Positions 1-7,335 of a DNA stretch of 22,623 bases are shown piece after piece (the stretch's first letter is position 1; each line of letters opens with the position of its first letter). The position numbers were made by a program, and so were the translations under genes. The DNA comes from Candidatus Microgenomates bacterium. GTDB taxonomy: Bacteria > Patescibacteria > Microgenomatia > JADHYG01. The stretch lies in contig JADHYG010000013.1 of the NCBI GenBank assembly GCA_016782545.1, positions 1 through 22,623 on the forward strand. The letters run 5' to 3'. The notes below the pieces were generated by a model. It saw only the letters and a list, made by a program, of their open reading frames with translations. It was not told the origin of the DNA and made no database searches.

Positions 1-93
1 CGCCTCTTTATAAGTTTTTTTGGTGCGAAGGTTTTTTAAGCGCCTTTTTTCATCTTGGCGCATTTTTTTCTTGGCACTTTTTATAATTGGCAT
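1..93 (-). CDS. rpsT: 30S ribosomal protein S20, N-terminal part
   Basis: The minus strand reads an open frame from ATG at 93-91 to the window edge, 31 codons with no stop. It begins MPIIKSAKKKMRQDEKRRLK, which matches the family start (typically MPNIKSAKKR.RQ.EKRR). S20 binds the 5' domain of 16S rRNA early in assembly of the small subunit. The gene is cut by the window edge, so the rest lies to the left. A TTGACC-N18-TAAAAT promoter sits directly upstream with only 10 bp between the -10 box and the ATG, and no Shine-Dalgarno sequence is seen, so translation is probably from an almost leaderless mRNA. It is transcribed away from radC. Confidence 0.9.
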   Translation of the reverse strand, partial: MPIIKSAKKKMRQDEKRRLKNLRTKKTYKEA

Positions 94-103
94 ATTAATC
101 CCA

Positions 104-133
104 ATTTTAATCTAAATTAGGGTCAAAGGTCAA
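104..133 (-). promoter_or_regulatory. sigma-70-type promoter of rpsT
   Basis: On the minus strand TTGACC (133-128), an 18-bp spacer and TAAAAT (109-104) precede the ATG at 93. Transcription should start near 97, giving a leader of only about 3-4 nt. Spacing and sequence are close to consensus; activity is inferred. Confidence 0.6.
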
Positions 134-172
134 GGGGAAAAAATCGAGAGTGTTTAATAAATAATTTCCATC

Positions 173-202
173 TGTCATCCTGAGCTTGACTCAGGATCTA
201 TA
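173..202. repeat. REP-like palindromic repeat, copy 1
   Basis: TGTCATCCTGAG (173-184), loop CTTGA and CTCAGGATCTATA (190-202) form a perfect 8-bp stem (ATCCTGAG / CTCAGGAT). A second copy in inverted orientation lies at 22020-22049 and matches at 26 of 30 positions, differing only in one stem pair and the loop edge. Two intergenic copies in 22.6 kb suggest a dispersed repeat family. It could act as a terminator-like or mRNA-stabilising hairpin; no T-tract follows. Confidence 0.7.
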
Positions 203-223
203 GTCTCAAAACATCACTATTCG

Positions 224-247
224 CTTTAATGATTTAAATCATTAAAG
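224..247. repeat. perfect 24-bp AT-rich palindrome
   Basis: CTTTAATGATTT (224-235) is followed at once by its exact reverse complement AAATCATTAAAG (236-247). A 12-bp half-site with no mismatch is very unlikely by chance. It could be a protein-binding dyad or a cruciform. No promoter overlaps it convincingly, so no regulator is assigned. Confidence 0.6.
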
Positions 248-248
248 T

Positions 249-300
249 ATTTAGCTTCACGTTTCTATCAACGGCCGTGGACAGAAACGTGTGCCTAAAT
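249..300. other. nested hairpin, possible structured RNA
   Basis: ATTTAG (249-254) pairs with CTAAAT (295-300). After a 3x3 internal loop, CACGTTTCT (258-266) pairs with AGAAACGTG (283-291). The apical loop holds the palindrome ACGGCCGT (271-278). Fifteen base pairs in total with no mismatch within the stems. It matches no RNA family I recognise, and no poly-T follows. Transcription is not shown. Confidence 0.5.
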
Positions 301-348
301 TGGAAAATGGAGCCTGATTTTTTGGAGAAAATATTCAAAAAATATCCA

Positions 349-400
349 AGGTGTCAATAGGAATTCACGCCCGGCGCGGGTTGGTGCATACACCTGTTTT
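349..400 (+). terminator. possible terminator or attenuator upstream of radC
   Basis: AGGTGT (349-354) pairs with ACACCT (390-395) around an inner GC hairpin CCCG-GCG-CGGG (370-380), and TGTTTT follows at 395-400. The shape is terminator-like, but the outer stem encloses a large loop and the T-tract is short. No gene ends just upstream on this strand, so it may instead be part of a structured element together with 249-300. Confidence 0.3.
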
Positions 401-413
401 AATGATTTTTCCA

Positions 414-442
414 TTGTCAAAAACAGCCTTTTGGGGTAAAAT
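414..442 (+). promoter_or_regulatory. sigma-70-type promoter of radC
   Basis: TTGTCA (414-419), a 17-bp spacer and TAAAAT (437-442) precede the GTG at 452 by 9 bp. The transcript should start about 449, so the leader would be about 3 nt, and no Shine-Dalgarno sequence can fit. Confidence 0.6.
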
Positions 443-451
443 TAAGACAAG

Positions 452-1156
452 GTGGTTAGTAAAAAAGGCTTAGTAAAAGTTAAAAAACCCAAGGGAGCAG
501 GACATAGGAAACGTCTGAGGAGAAGATTTTTGGAGGCAGGTCTTGATGGTTTTCTTGACTATGAAGTAATTGAACTGCTTTTGACTTTAGGAACTCCTCA
601 AAAAGATTGCAAGAAGATGGCCAAAAAGGCTATAAAAAAATTTAAAGGACTTCACGGTGTTCTTGAAGCTTCTTCTCAAGAATTACAGCAAATCAAAGAC
701 ATTGGACCACACAACATTTTTGGCCTAAAACTTTTCCAGGCTCTATCAGAGCGGTATTTAAAAGAAAAAATTCCTAAAAAAATTAAGCTTATCTCTCCAA
801 AGAAAGTGGTTGATTATCTTAAGCAAAAGATAGGCAGGCATAAAAAGGAATATTTTTTAATCTTGTCTCTTGATTACCGCAATAATTTAATCAAGGAAGA
901 TATTGTTTCAGTCGGCAGTCTTAACGCTAATATCGTTCACCCTCGTGAAGTATTTAGAGATGCAATTCGCGCCTCAGCCGCCTCAATAATTTTAATTCAC
1001 AATCATCCATCAGGCGATTCAACGCCATCAGAAGACGATTTAAAAATTACTCAAAGATTAGTAAAATCAGGCAAGCTTTTAGGGATTAAAGTTGTAGATC
1101 ACATTATTATTGCCCAAAATGGATTTTTGAGTTTTAAAGAGAAAGGATTACTTTAA
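452..1156 (+). CDS. radC: RadC family JAB-domain protein
   Basis: 234 residues, the usual RadC length. The N-terminal part (about 15-105) is the helix-hairpin-helix-like UPF0758 domain with IKDIGPHNIFGLKL at 81-94. The C-terminal JAB/JAMM metalloprotease-like domain carries the complete metal signature HxHx7SxxD: H183, H185, S193 and D196 in HNHPSGDSTPSEDD. RadC proteins occur widely in mobile islands and prophages; their biochemical role is unsettled, and the old DNA-repair assignment is doubtful. The GTG start at 452 is supported by the promoter 9 bp upstream. The gene sits at the edge of the defence-type island, 57 bp before a toxin-antitoxin operon. Family assignment is firm, function is not. 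Confidence 0.93.
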   Translation: MVSKKGLVKVKKPKGAGHRKRLRRRFLEAGLDGFLDYEVIELLLTLGTPQKDCKKMAKKAIKKFKGLHGVLEASSQELQQIKDIGPHNIFGLKLFQALSERYLKEKIPKKIKLISPKKVVDYLKQKIGRHKKEYFLILSLDYRNNLIKEDIVSVGSLNANIVHPREVFRDAIRASAASIILIHNHPSGDSTPSEDDLKITQRLVKSGKLLGIKVVDHIIIAQNGFLSFKEKGLL

Positions 1157-1164
1157 TTTGATTC

Positions 1165-1193
1165 TTGACAAAAACATAATAAATGTACATAAT
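1165..1193 (+). promoter_or_regulatory. promoter of the Phd-RelE operon
   Basis: TTGACA (1165-1170) is a perfect -35 box, the spacer is 17 bp, and the -10 box is CATAAT (1188-1193). A strong Shine-Dalgarno AGGAGG (1203-1208) lies 5 nt before the ATG at 1214, unlike the near-leaderless housekeeping genes in this window. Confidence 0.75.
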
Positions 1194-1202
1194 TATGTCC
1201 AT
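1183..1202. promoter_or_regulatory. palindromic operator over the -10 box
   Basis: The 20-bp ATGTACATAATTATGTCCAT is an inverted repeat with one mismatched pair in ten. It covers the -10 box and start point of the toxin-antitoxin promoter. Phd/YefM antitoxins are known to autorepress at short palindromes, with TGTACA described for YefM; the left half contains TGTACA. Binding is inferred. Confidence 0.6.
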
Positions 1203-1213
1203 AGGAGGTTTTT

Positions 1214-1579
1214 ATGAAAAGTTCAAGTTTGTTTATTTCTGCTACTGAGGCAAGAAACAATTTTTTTGCTCTTTTGGAAAAAGTAAAAAGAGGACCTTAT
1301 CCTATCAATATTACTGTGAAAGGAATTCCTAAGGCAGTAATTATGAATAAAGATGATTTTGAAAGTTGGTTGGCAACCATTGAAACGCTTTCTGATCCTG
1401 AACTGATGAAATCAATTTATGAGAGTGAGAAAGATTTTAAAGCAGGAAGGTATAGCGATTGGGAAGAAGTTAAAAAAGAATTAGATTTAGAAAATTATCT
1501 TGTTGCTGATAAGGGAAAGAAAAAATATGTTTCAGGTAAAACTATCAAATCAAGCAAAAAAAGACCTAAAAAGGCTTGA
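1214..1579 (+). CDS. Phd/YefM family antitoxin
   Basis: 121 residues. The N-terminal half has the Phd/YefM fold pattern: ISATEARNNFFALLEKVKRG at 9-28, then TVKGIPKAVIMNKDDFESW at 34-52. This domain binds DNA and represses its own operon, while the C-terminal tail wraps the toxin. The tail is longer than usual and ends in a lysine-rich stretch. Its end overlaps the toxin gene by 53 nt in another frame, which implies translational coupling. The start is fixed by AGGAGG 5 nt upstream. Expected to neutralise the RelE-like toxin that follows. Assignment is secure; the exact partner specificity is inferred from position. Confidence 0.88.
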   Translation: MKSSSLFISATEARNNFFALLEKVKRGPYPINITVKGIPKAVIMNKDDFESWLATIETLSDPELMKSIYESEKDFKAGRYSDWEEVKKELDLENYLVADKGKKKYVSGKTIKSSKKRPKKA

Positions 1580-1778
1580 TCAAATTTACAAACCAAAAGC
1601 AACAAAATATATTGATCTTTTAGCAATTAATCCATTTTTGGGTCAGAAAATGACGGGTGAATTTCAGGGGTCGTATCGGATAAAAATTCCTCCGCTGCGC
1701 ATTATTTACACTCCTGATTTGAAAAATAAAATAATTAGAATTAAAGCAATTGGATTTAGAGGAAGGGTTTATAGATAA
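1527..1778 (+). CDS. RelE/ParE superfamily toxin
   Basis: 83 residues when read from the ATG at 1527; an upstream TTG at 1500 would add nine residues that do not fit the family. The sequence begins MFQVKLSNQAKKDLKRL and keeps the family core GSYRIKIPPLRIIYTP (48-63) and the terminal R-G-R-V-Y-R. RelE toxins cut mRNA in the ribosome, ParE toxins inhibit gyrase, and which one applies cannot be settled from the sequence. It overlaps the Phd-type antitoxin gene by 53 nt, an arrangement typical of coupled toxin-antitoxin pairs. It is followed by 101 bp with no gene before the restriction cluster. Confidence 0.85.
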   Translation: MFQVKLSNQAKKDLKRLDQIYKPKATKYIDLLAINPFLGQKMTGEFQGSYRIKIPPLRIIYTPDLKNKIIRIKAIGFRGRVYR

Positions 1779-1879
1779 AGAAAACAAAATATAAGTTAGC
1801 AAAGAATGTCAAAAAACGCCAATATAGAGTTATGAAAGAAAAAAGGATATTAAGTTAAGTCAAAATTTTAATAAACAAT

Positions 1880-4261
1880 ATGGAAAAACAACAACAAGAA
1901 TCAATAATGAATTATTTGGAAAGTAATCCGAAAAAGGTTGTGAAGTTTATTTTGCGTGAGAAAAAAGCGGAATATGGAGCAAATATTAAAAAACACCGAG
2001 ATATTAAAAGTATTTCTGGCGATGAGGAACTTGTCAGAGGTTATCTTTTAACTAAATTGGTCAATGAGTTGGGATACAAAGAGGAAAATATTGAGATTGA
2101 AAAAGAATATCCAAGCGGCAGGCCTAAAACAACGAAGCCAAGAATAGATGTTATTTTGAAAGATAGAAATAATAAAGATATTTTTCTGTTTATTGAATTG
2201 AAAGAAATAGGCGAATTTGAAAAGAAGCAAGATGAGACGATTGAAATGCAGCTTTTCAATTTAGCGAAGCAGGAAGACAGAAGAGTCAAATATCTTGTTT
2301 TGTATTCCGTTGAAGTTCTCAATGACGAGATAAAAGATAGGTGTATTATTATTGATTTTGAAAAATATAAAAGTTTTGATGAATGGGAAAAAGAAAGAAA
2401 TTACACTGATGAATTACCGAGACATTATGGGAAATCAGCCAAAAAACCCTATATCAAAGGAAGTCAAAAAGACTTAGATGCAAATTTTTCAGGAGAACAA
2501 TTAGATAGTTTAAGAAAGGAACTGCACAATGTGCTTTGGGGTGGTGGTGGAACTAATTATAATGATATTTTTTCGTCTCTGGTGAATTTAATTTTAGCGA
2601 AAATCCAGGATGAAAGCGAAAAGAATGACGGTGATAAATATGATTACCAGATTTTTACTTATGACAAAGAAGATAAAAAAAGCTTTGAAAGCAACGAAGA
2701 AATTTTTAATAGAATTAACGGACTTTATAGAAGAGCGTTAAAAGAGAAACTAAATATTTTAGATGAAAATAAATTAAAAAAATCTTATGTTATTGATGAA
2801 AATAAATTTTCATTGAACAAACTAAGATACGCTGTGAGTAAACTGGAAAGTTTTTCATTTGTTGATGGAAAAAACAATTTGACAGGAAAAGACATTCTCG
2901 GAGATTTTTTTGAAGGGATTATCACAGTCGGCTTTAAGCAGCACAAGGGGCAGTTTTTTACACATATAAATATCGTGAAATTTTTACTCTATGGATTAAA
3001 ACTTGATGAACTGGCAATCAAAAAAATAAATAACGATAAAACTATTCCTTATCTTATAGATCCAAGCGCCGGAAGCGGAACATTCTTGATTGAGTATATG
3101 AAGTTTATTACAAAAAATATCAAATATCACCTTAAGGATAAAATTTCAAATAATAGAGATATACAAGATAAATTGGACGATTGGTTTTATCCAGATAATA
3201 GAGAAAACAAGTGGGCGGCAAAATATATTTATGGCAGTGAGATAGATTTTGACTTGGGAACAGCGGTAAAAGTAAATATGATTTTACACGGCGATGGGTC
3301 GTCAAACATTTTTGTAAAAGACGGGCTTTTGCCTTTTAATTTTTATCAGAAAAAAACAGAACCAAATATTTTGAATAAGTACGAAGAAGATAATTTGTAT
3401 TTTGATAAAAATGTGAACAAAGGATTTGATGCGATTATTACAAATCCGCCCTTTAGCGTTGATTTAGATAAAGATACAAAGAAACTTTTGAGACATGGTT
3501 TTCTTTTTGGCGACAAAAAGAACTCGGAAAATCTTTTTATAGAGAGATGGTATCAACTTTTGCGAGATAATGGCCGTATGGGAGTAGTTTTGCCGGAAAG
3601 CGTTTTTGACACAACTGAAAACAAATACATCCGTCTTTTTATTTATAAATATTTCAAAGTTAAAGCCGTTGTTTCTCTTCCCCAGCTTACTTTTGAGCCG
3701 TTTACTTCCACCAAAACCAGCTTGCTTTTCGCGCAAAAGAAAACTAAGGCGGAAATTTCCGAATGGAACAAGCTATGGAGCAAATATTCTAATGAATGGA
3801 GCGGTCTCAAAACTAGATGCGAAAATTTGCTGGTCGTATATCTTGACGGAAAAGACAGGAAAAAGTTGCCTTCAATCAAAAGTTTGAAAGAAACGGAAGA
3901 AAAAATAATTTTAGCAAGAATGCTGAAAGATTATTTTGAGAATGACGATAAAGAACTTTCCGCAAAAGTACTGATTGAAAAATACGCCGACGAACTCAAG
4001 GGGCTTTGTAAATACAACAATGACACAAAAGATGTTTTTGGTTTTGTAAATTCTTGGTGGGTTTTTGGCGAAGTGGCGAAAGAACTGAATTATAAAATCT
4101 TTATGGCGGAAGTAGAAAATATCGGCTATAAACGGACCAAGCGTGGTGAAAAACCAATGCCAAACGAACTTTACCGCACAGATGACAAGGGCGAGGTCTT
4201 AGTTGACGACGGTGTGATGAAAACAGCGTTGGATTATATGAGAAAAATTGAGTGGGAGTAA
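1880..4261 (+). CDS. fused nuclease-DNA adenine methyltransferase (RM subunit, BcgI-like)
   Basis: 793 residues. The N-terminal 180 residues look like the HsdR N-terminal PD-(D/E)XK nuclease fold: RIDVIL with D90 and IELK with E106 and K108. A helical region (about 205-340) precedes the N6-adenine methyltransferase core: GQFFTH (motif X region, 358-363), DPSAGSGTF (motif I, 394-402), NPPF (motif IV, 522-525) and GRMGVVLPE (565-573). The C-terminal 170 residues are HsdM-like. HsdM alone is usually about 500 residues, so the extra length is the nuclease. It would methylate, and cut unmethylated DNA, at sites chosen by the HsdS at 5917. No ATPase/helicase HsdR gene is present. First of five tightly packed genes; no clear Shine-Dalgarno sequence. 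The methylase assignment is firm, the nuclease role is inferred from three residues and the fold pattern. Confidence 0.85.
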   Translation: MEKQQQESIMNYLESNPKKVVKFILREKKAEYGANIKKHRDIKSISGDEELVRGYLLTKLVNELGYKEENIEIEKEYPSGRPKTTKPRIDVILKDRNNKDIFLFIELKEIGEFEKKQDETIEMQLFNLAKQEDRRVKYLVLYSVEVLNDEIKDRCIIIDFEKYKSFDEWEKERNYTDELPRHYGKSAKKPYIKGSQKDLDANFSGEQLDSLRKELHNVLWGGGGTNYNDIFSSLVNLILAKIQDESEKNDGDKYDYQIFTYDKEDKKSFESNEEIFNRINGLYRRALKEKLNILDENKLKKSYVIDENKFSLNKLRYAVSKLESFSFVDGKNNLTGKDILGDFFEGIITVGFKQHKGQFFTHINIVKFLLYGLKLDELAIKKINNDKTIPYLIDPSAGSGTFLIEYMKFITKNIKYHLKDKISNNRDIQDKLDDWFYPDNRENKWAAKYIYGSEIDFDLGTAVKVNMILHGDGSSNIFVKDGLLPFNFYQKKTEPNILNKYEEDNLYFDKNVNKGFDAIITNPPFSVDLDKDTKKLLRHGFLFGDKKNSENLFIERWYQLLRDNGRMGVVLPESVFDTTENKYIRLFIYKYFKVKAVVSLPQLTFEPFTSTKTSLLFAQKKTKAEISEWNKLWSKYSNEWSGLKTRCENLLVVYLDGKDRKKLPSIKSLKETEEKIILARMLKDYFENDDKELSAKVLIEKYADELKGLCKYNNDTKDVFGFVNSWWVFGEVAKELNYKIFMAEVENIGYKRTKRGEKPMPNELYRTDDKGEVLVDDGVMKTALDYMRKIEWE

Positions 4262-4270
4262 AATCAAGGT

Positions 4271-5137
4271 ATGCCAAGCAAAAAAGTAGTCAAAAAAACA
4301 AACAATAAAAAAATCGCAATTTTTGAAGGCAGGAAAATCCGTCGGATATGGGATAACAAAAAAGAAGAATGGTATTTTTCGGTTGTGGATATTATTTTCG
4401 CGCTCACTGAAAGTGTTAATCCCACGGATTATCTAAAGAAGTTGCGTAAAAGGGATGTAGAACTTGGGAAATACATAGGGACAAATTGTCCCCATGTAGA
4501 AATGTTCACTGAAACAGGGAAAAAAAGAAAGACATTGGCAGGAAATCCTGAGCATTTGTTTAGAATAATTCAGTCTATCCCATCAAAAAAAGCCGAGCCA
4601 TTTAAGCTTTGGTTGGCGAAAGTGGGTTACGAAAGAGTTCAAGAAATATCTGACCCCGAAAAGGCGCTTAATCGCAGTCGGAATTATTGGCAAAGAATGG
4701 GACGAAGCCAAAAATGGATTCAGCAAAGAATGATGGGGCAGGAAATCAGGAATAAATTAACAGATTATTGGAAAAATAATGAAGTTAAAAGGCAGGATGA
4801 ATACGCTATGTTGACAAATATTATCCATCAGGAATGGAGTGATTTGTCAGTCAGGGAACATAAATCACTAAAAAATCTCAAAACACAAAATTTACGGGAT
4901 CATATGACAGATGCAGAATTGGTTTTTACGGCTTTAGCGGAACTTTCTACTCGGCAAATTGCGGAAACGGTGGGATCTAAGGGTTTGGAAGGAAATAAAC
5001 CTCCCGCCAGAAAAGGCGGCCGCGTCGCTAAAAATGCGAGGAAAGAATTGGAGAGCAAGACGGGTAAAAAAGTAGTCAGCGGAGAAAATTATTTACAACC
5101 TCCAAAAACTAGCAAAAAATTAAAAGAGAGAAATTGA
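4271..5137 (+). CDS. Bro-N domain protein, DinD-like
   Basis: 288 residues. Residues about 15-115 form a Bro-N domain (FEGRKIRRIWDNKKEEWYF, then VVDIIFALTES), a DNA-binding module common in phage antirepressors. The remainder resembles DNA-damage-inducible protein D: KLWLAKVGYERVQEISDPE, a helical middle, and a C-terminal GRVAKNARKELESKTGKKVV. E. coli DinD is reported to inhibit RecA activities. The gene starts 9 bp after the methylase stop and ends 3 bp before the next frame, so it is within the restriction operon. A role in coupling DNA damage or phage entry to the restriction genes is possible but not shown. Family assignment is good; function in this context is unknown. Confidence 0.8.
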   Translation: MPSKKVVKKTNNKKIAIFEGRKIRRIWDNKKEEWYFSVVDIIFALTESVNPTDYLKKLRKRDVELGKYIGTNCPHVEMFTETGKKRKTLAGNPEHLFRIIQSIPSKKAEPFKLWLAKVGYERVQEISDPEKALNRSRNYWQRMGRSQKWIQQRMMGQEIRNKLTDYWKNNEVKRQDEYAMLTNIIHQEWSDLSVREHKSLKNLKTQNLRDHMTDAELVFTALAELSTRQIAETVGSKGLEGNKPPARKGGRVAKNARKELESKTGKKVVSGENYLQPPKTSKKLKERN

Positions 5138-5146
5138 GTTTTGGAA

Positions 5147-5914
5147 ATGAATATGGAATGTAAATTTTGTCATAAAGATAAAAAATTAATTGATGCACAC
5201 ATTATTCCGCGTTGTTTTTTTGAGGCAATGAGAGATAAAGGAGATAATCGACCATTCGAACTTTTATCAAATACTAAAAATGAACATCCACGGAAATTAT
5301 GGATAGGCTCATATGATAAAAATATTCTTTGTGAAGGCTGCGAAAAAGTTTTTCAAAAATATGATGATTATGCTTGCAAAATTTTATTGTCAAATACCGG
5401 CAATAATAGCGAACATATTTTAGATTCAAATGAGAAAAAAGTTGCTTGTAAGTTGAAAAATGTTGATTGTAAAAAGTTAAAATTATTTTTTCTTTCTGTT
5501 TTGTGGCGAGCGTCTGTATCAAAACGGAAAGAGTTTAAAAGGGTTGAGATTGGGCCGTTTGAGAATAATCTTCGAGATATGATCCAAAAAGATAATCCCG
5601 GTGGTAATAATGATTTTTTGGTTATTGTAAGAAAATTTGTTGATATCTTGGGTAAAAATTTTCTGATGGATCCGTATATATTTAAAGTTGACGGAATTAA
5701 TTTTTACCGTTTTTATTTGGGAGCTGGATATGAATTCCATATCAAGGTTGATAAAAGAAACATAAAAGAATCGGACGCTTTATGCACGTTAGCGCTGAAA
5801 TCAGAAAGTCCTTTATATATAACGTTTAGAGACAATTTATCAAGTTCAAAGGAATTCCCAATTTTGAAAGATATTTTGAATAAATCAAATCAAAAAAGAA
5901 ATAATTTAAAATAA
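5147..5914 (+). CDS. HNH-like zinc-site protein of unknown function
   Basis: About 255 residues from ATG 5147; TTG 5141 and ATG 5153 are alternative starts. The N-terminus has a zinc-knuckle arrangement: C5xxC8, then AHIIPR (17-22), then C62xxC65. This CxxC-H-IP-CxxC order resembles HNH nuclease folds in which the His after Ala is the catalytic general base. The remaining 180 residues are lysine-rich, mixed alpha/beta, with no motif I recognise. It lies between the DinD-like gene and hsdS, with gaps of 9 bp or less on each side (2 bp to hsdS). It may be a nuclease or only a DNA-binding zinc protein. Nuclease activity is inference; the metal-site pattern is seen. Confidence 0.55.
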   Translation: MNMECKFCHKDKKLIDAHIIPRCFFEAMRDKGDNRPFELLSNTKNEHPRKLWIGSYDKNILCEGCEKVFQKYDDYACKILLSNTGNNSEHILDSNEKKVACKLKNVDCKKLKLFFLSVLWRASVSKRKEFKRVEIGPFENNLRDMIQKDNPGGNNDFLVIVRKFVDILGKNFLMDPYIFKVDGINFYRFYLGAGYEFHIKVDKRNIKESDALCTLALKSESPLYITFRDNLSSSKEFPILKDILNKSNQKRNNLK

Positions 5915-5916
5915 CC

Positions 5917-7335
5917 ATGCCGCTAAAACAATTTACAGTTGATTTTTCGGAATTAAGTCAAAACGAAACCATTCGCCTATGCTTACCTTTTGTTTTACCA
6001 ACAATCCAATATAAATATGACAAAATAAATAACTATTTAGATTTATGTGAGTCTGGGAAAAGACCAAAGGGTGGCATTGTAGAAGGAAGCGAAGGTGAAG
6101 CAATCAGTCTTGGAGGTGGGCAGATAAATGTAGACGGTACTGTAGATTTATCAAAAATACCCTATGTCTCGTATAGTTTTTATGAACGTGCGAGTAAAGG
6201 AAAAATTAAAAATGAGGATATTTTAATCTGCAAAGACGGAGCTTTAACTGGGAAAACATGTTTTGTAGATTTTTCTGTTTTTCCATCAAATGAAGTAATG
6301 ATAAACGAGCATGTCTATATCTTAAGGGGAAATGAAAAAATAAATCAGAAATTTCTATTTTTTCTTACAACTACGCATTTATTTCAATCACAAATTAAAG
6401 ATTTGGCATATAGAAAAAAGGCTCAACCTGGTTTAAATTCCGACCACTTTGAAAAAATTAAAATTCCCCTAATCCCTAAATCCACCCAAGACCAAATCGT
6501 TGCTCAAATAGAACCGATTGAAAAGAAGATTAAAGAGCTAAAAGCGCAAATCAAGGAACCACAGGAAATTATCAATAAAATTTTCGCGAGAGAGTTTGGG
6601 TTTGATTTGAAAAAATTTGAAGAATTAAAGAAGATTAAAAATTACTATTTAGATTTATCAAGTTTTGGAAATAATAAAGACATAAGACAAAGTGTTAAAT
6701 TTCACAGAGAAGCGGGCTATTTTGTAAATGATGAATTGAAGAAAGTTACAGATAAGAAAATTAAAAACTTTATTTCTGAACCAATTGTTCTTGGAAAAGG
6801 GGTCTCGCCGTCAAATTATGATGATGAAGGAGATTATTATTATATCTCAATGGCTAACATTAAAAATTGGAAATTTGAAAATGAGGGCTCAACACTTGTT
6901 TCAAAAGAGTATTCAGACAAAAATCTAAATAAAACCGTTTCAAAAAACGATATTTTGATTGCCCGTTCCGGTGAAGGGACAATTGGGAAGGTGGCTTTGA
7001 TCGCAGATGAAGATCTGCAGGGAATTTTTGCCGATTTTACAATGAGAATAAGATTGCAAAATTATAACCATCTATTTGCTTATTACTATTTTAGAACAGA
7101 ATATTTTCAATACTTGATTGAAATAAATAAAAAGGGATTAGGAAACAACACAAACATTTTTCCAAGCCAGATTCAGGAATTTCCAATGATCGATATCTCT
7201 TTAAAAGACCAGCAAAAAATCGTTGATGAAATCAAAACAGAACTTGATAAACAGAACGAAATGAAATACAAAATTGAATCAGAAAGAAATAAAATTGATG
7301 AGATAATTGAAAAAAGGATAAAATACGATTTATGA
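5917..7335 (+). CDS. hsdS: restriction-modification specificity subunit S
   Basis: 472 residues, slightly longer than a standard HsdS. Two target-recognition domains are visible. The first (about 30-190) ends KIPLIPKSTQDQIVAQIEPI and is followed by a coiled-coil spacer rich in Lys/Glu (195-245). The second (about 275-435) contains YYYISMANIKNW, then NDILIARSGEGTIGKVAL, and ends in a second coiled coil (440-472). Each domain reads one half of a bipartite DNA site, and the helices set the distance between the halves. It should pair with the RM fusion at 1880, four genes upstream. It starts 2 bp after the HNH-like gene and overlaps the following gene by 4 bp (ATGA). No frameshift or truncation. 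Confidence 0.9.
   Translation: MPLKQFTVDFSELSQNETIRLCLPFVLPTIQYKYDKINNYLDLCESGKRPKGGIVEGSEGEAISLGGGQINVDGTVDLSKIPYVSYSFYERASKGKIKNEDILICKDGALTGKTCFVDFSVFPSNEVMINEHVYILRGNEKINQKFLFFLTTTHLFQSQIKDLAYRKKAQPGLNSDHFEKIKIPLIPKSTQDQIVAQIEPIEKKIKELKAQIKEPQEIINKIFAREFGFDLKKFEELKKIKNYYLDLSSFGNNKDIRQSVKFHREAGYFVNDELKKVTDKKIKNFISEPIVLGKGVSPSNYDDEGDYYYISMANIKNWKFENEGSTLVSKEYSDKNLNKTVSKNDILIARSGEGTIGKVALIADEDLQGIFADFTMRIRLQNYNHLFAYYYFRTEYFQYLIEINKKGLGNNTNIFPSQIQEFPMIDISLKDQQKIVDEIKTELDKQNEMKYKIESERNKIDEIIEKRIKYDL

Noticed and set aside
224..247. dif/Xer recombination site
   Set aside because: The dyad lacks a 6-bp central region and does not match the 11-6-11 consensus.
249..400. Known RNA gene (RNase P, SRP RNA, tmRNA, 6S, tRNA)
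   Set aside because: None of the conserved sequence boxes of these RNAs is visible; kept only as an unnamed structured region.
1500..1526. TTG start for the RelE-like toxin
   Set aside because: The extra nine residues do not resemble RelE, whereas the ATG at 1527 begins directly with the first strand.
1775..1858. Small basic frame between relE and the RM gene
   Set aside because: It looks protein-like when translated but starts after a stop with only ATA and has no ATG, GTG or TTG before its basic stretch; the lysine-rich composition is expected from A-rich DNA.
3464..3887. Open frames on both strands within the methylase gene
   Set aside because: They overlap the conserved methylase core, lack family motifs and have no promoter or ribosome-binding site.
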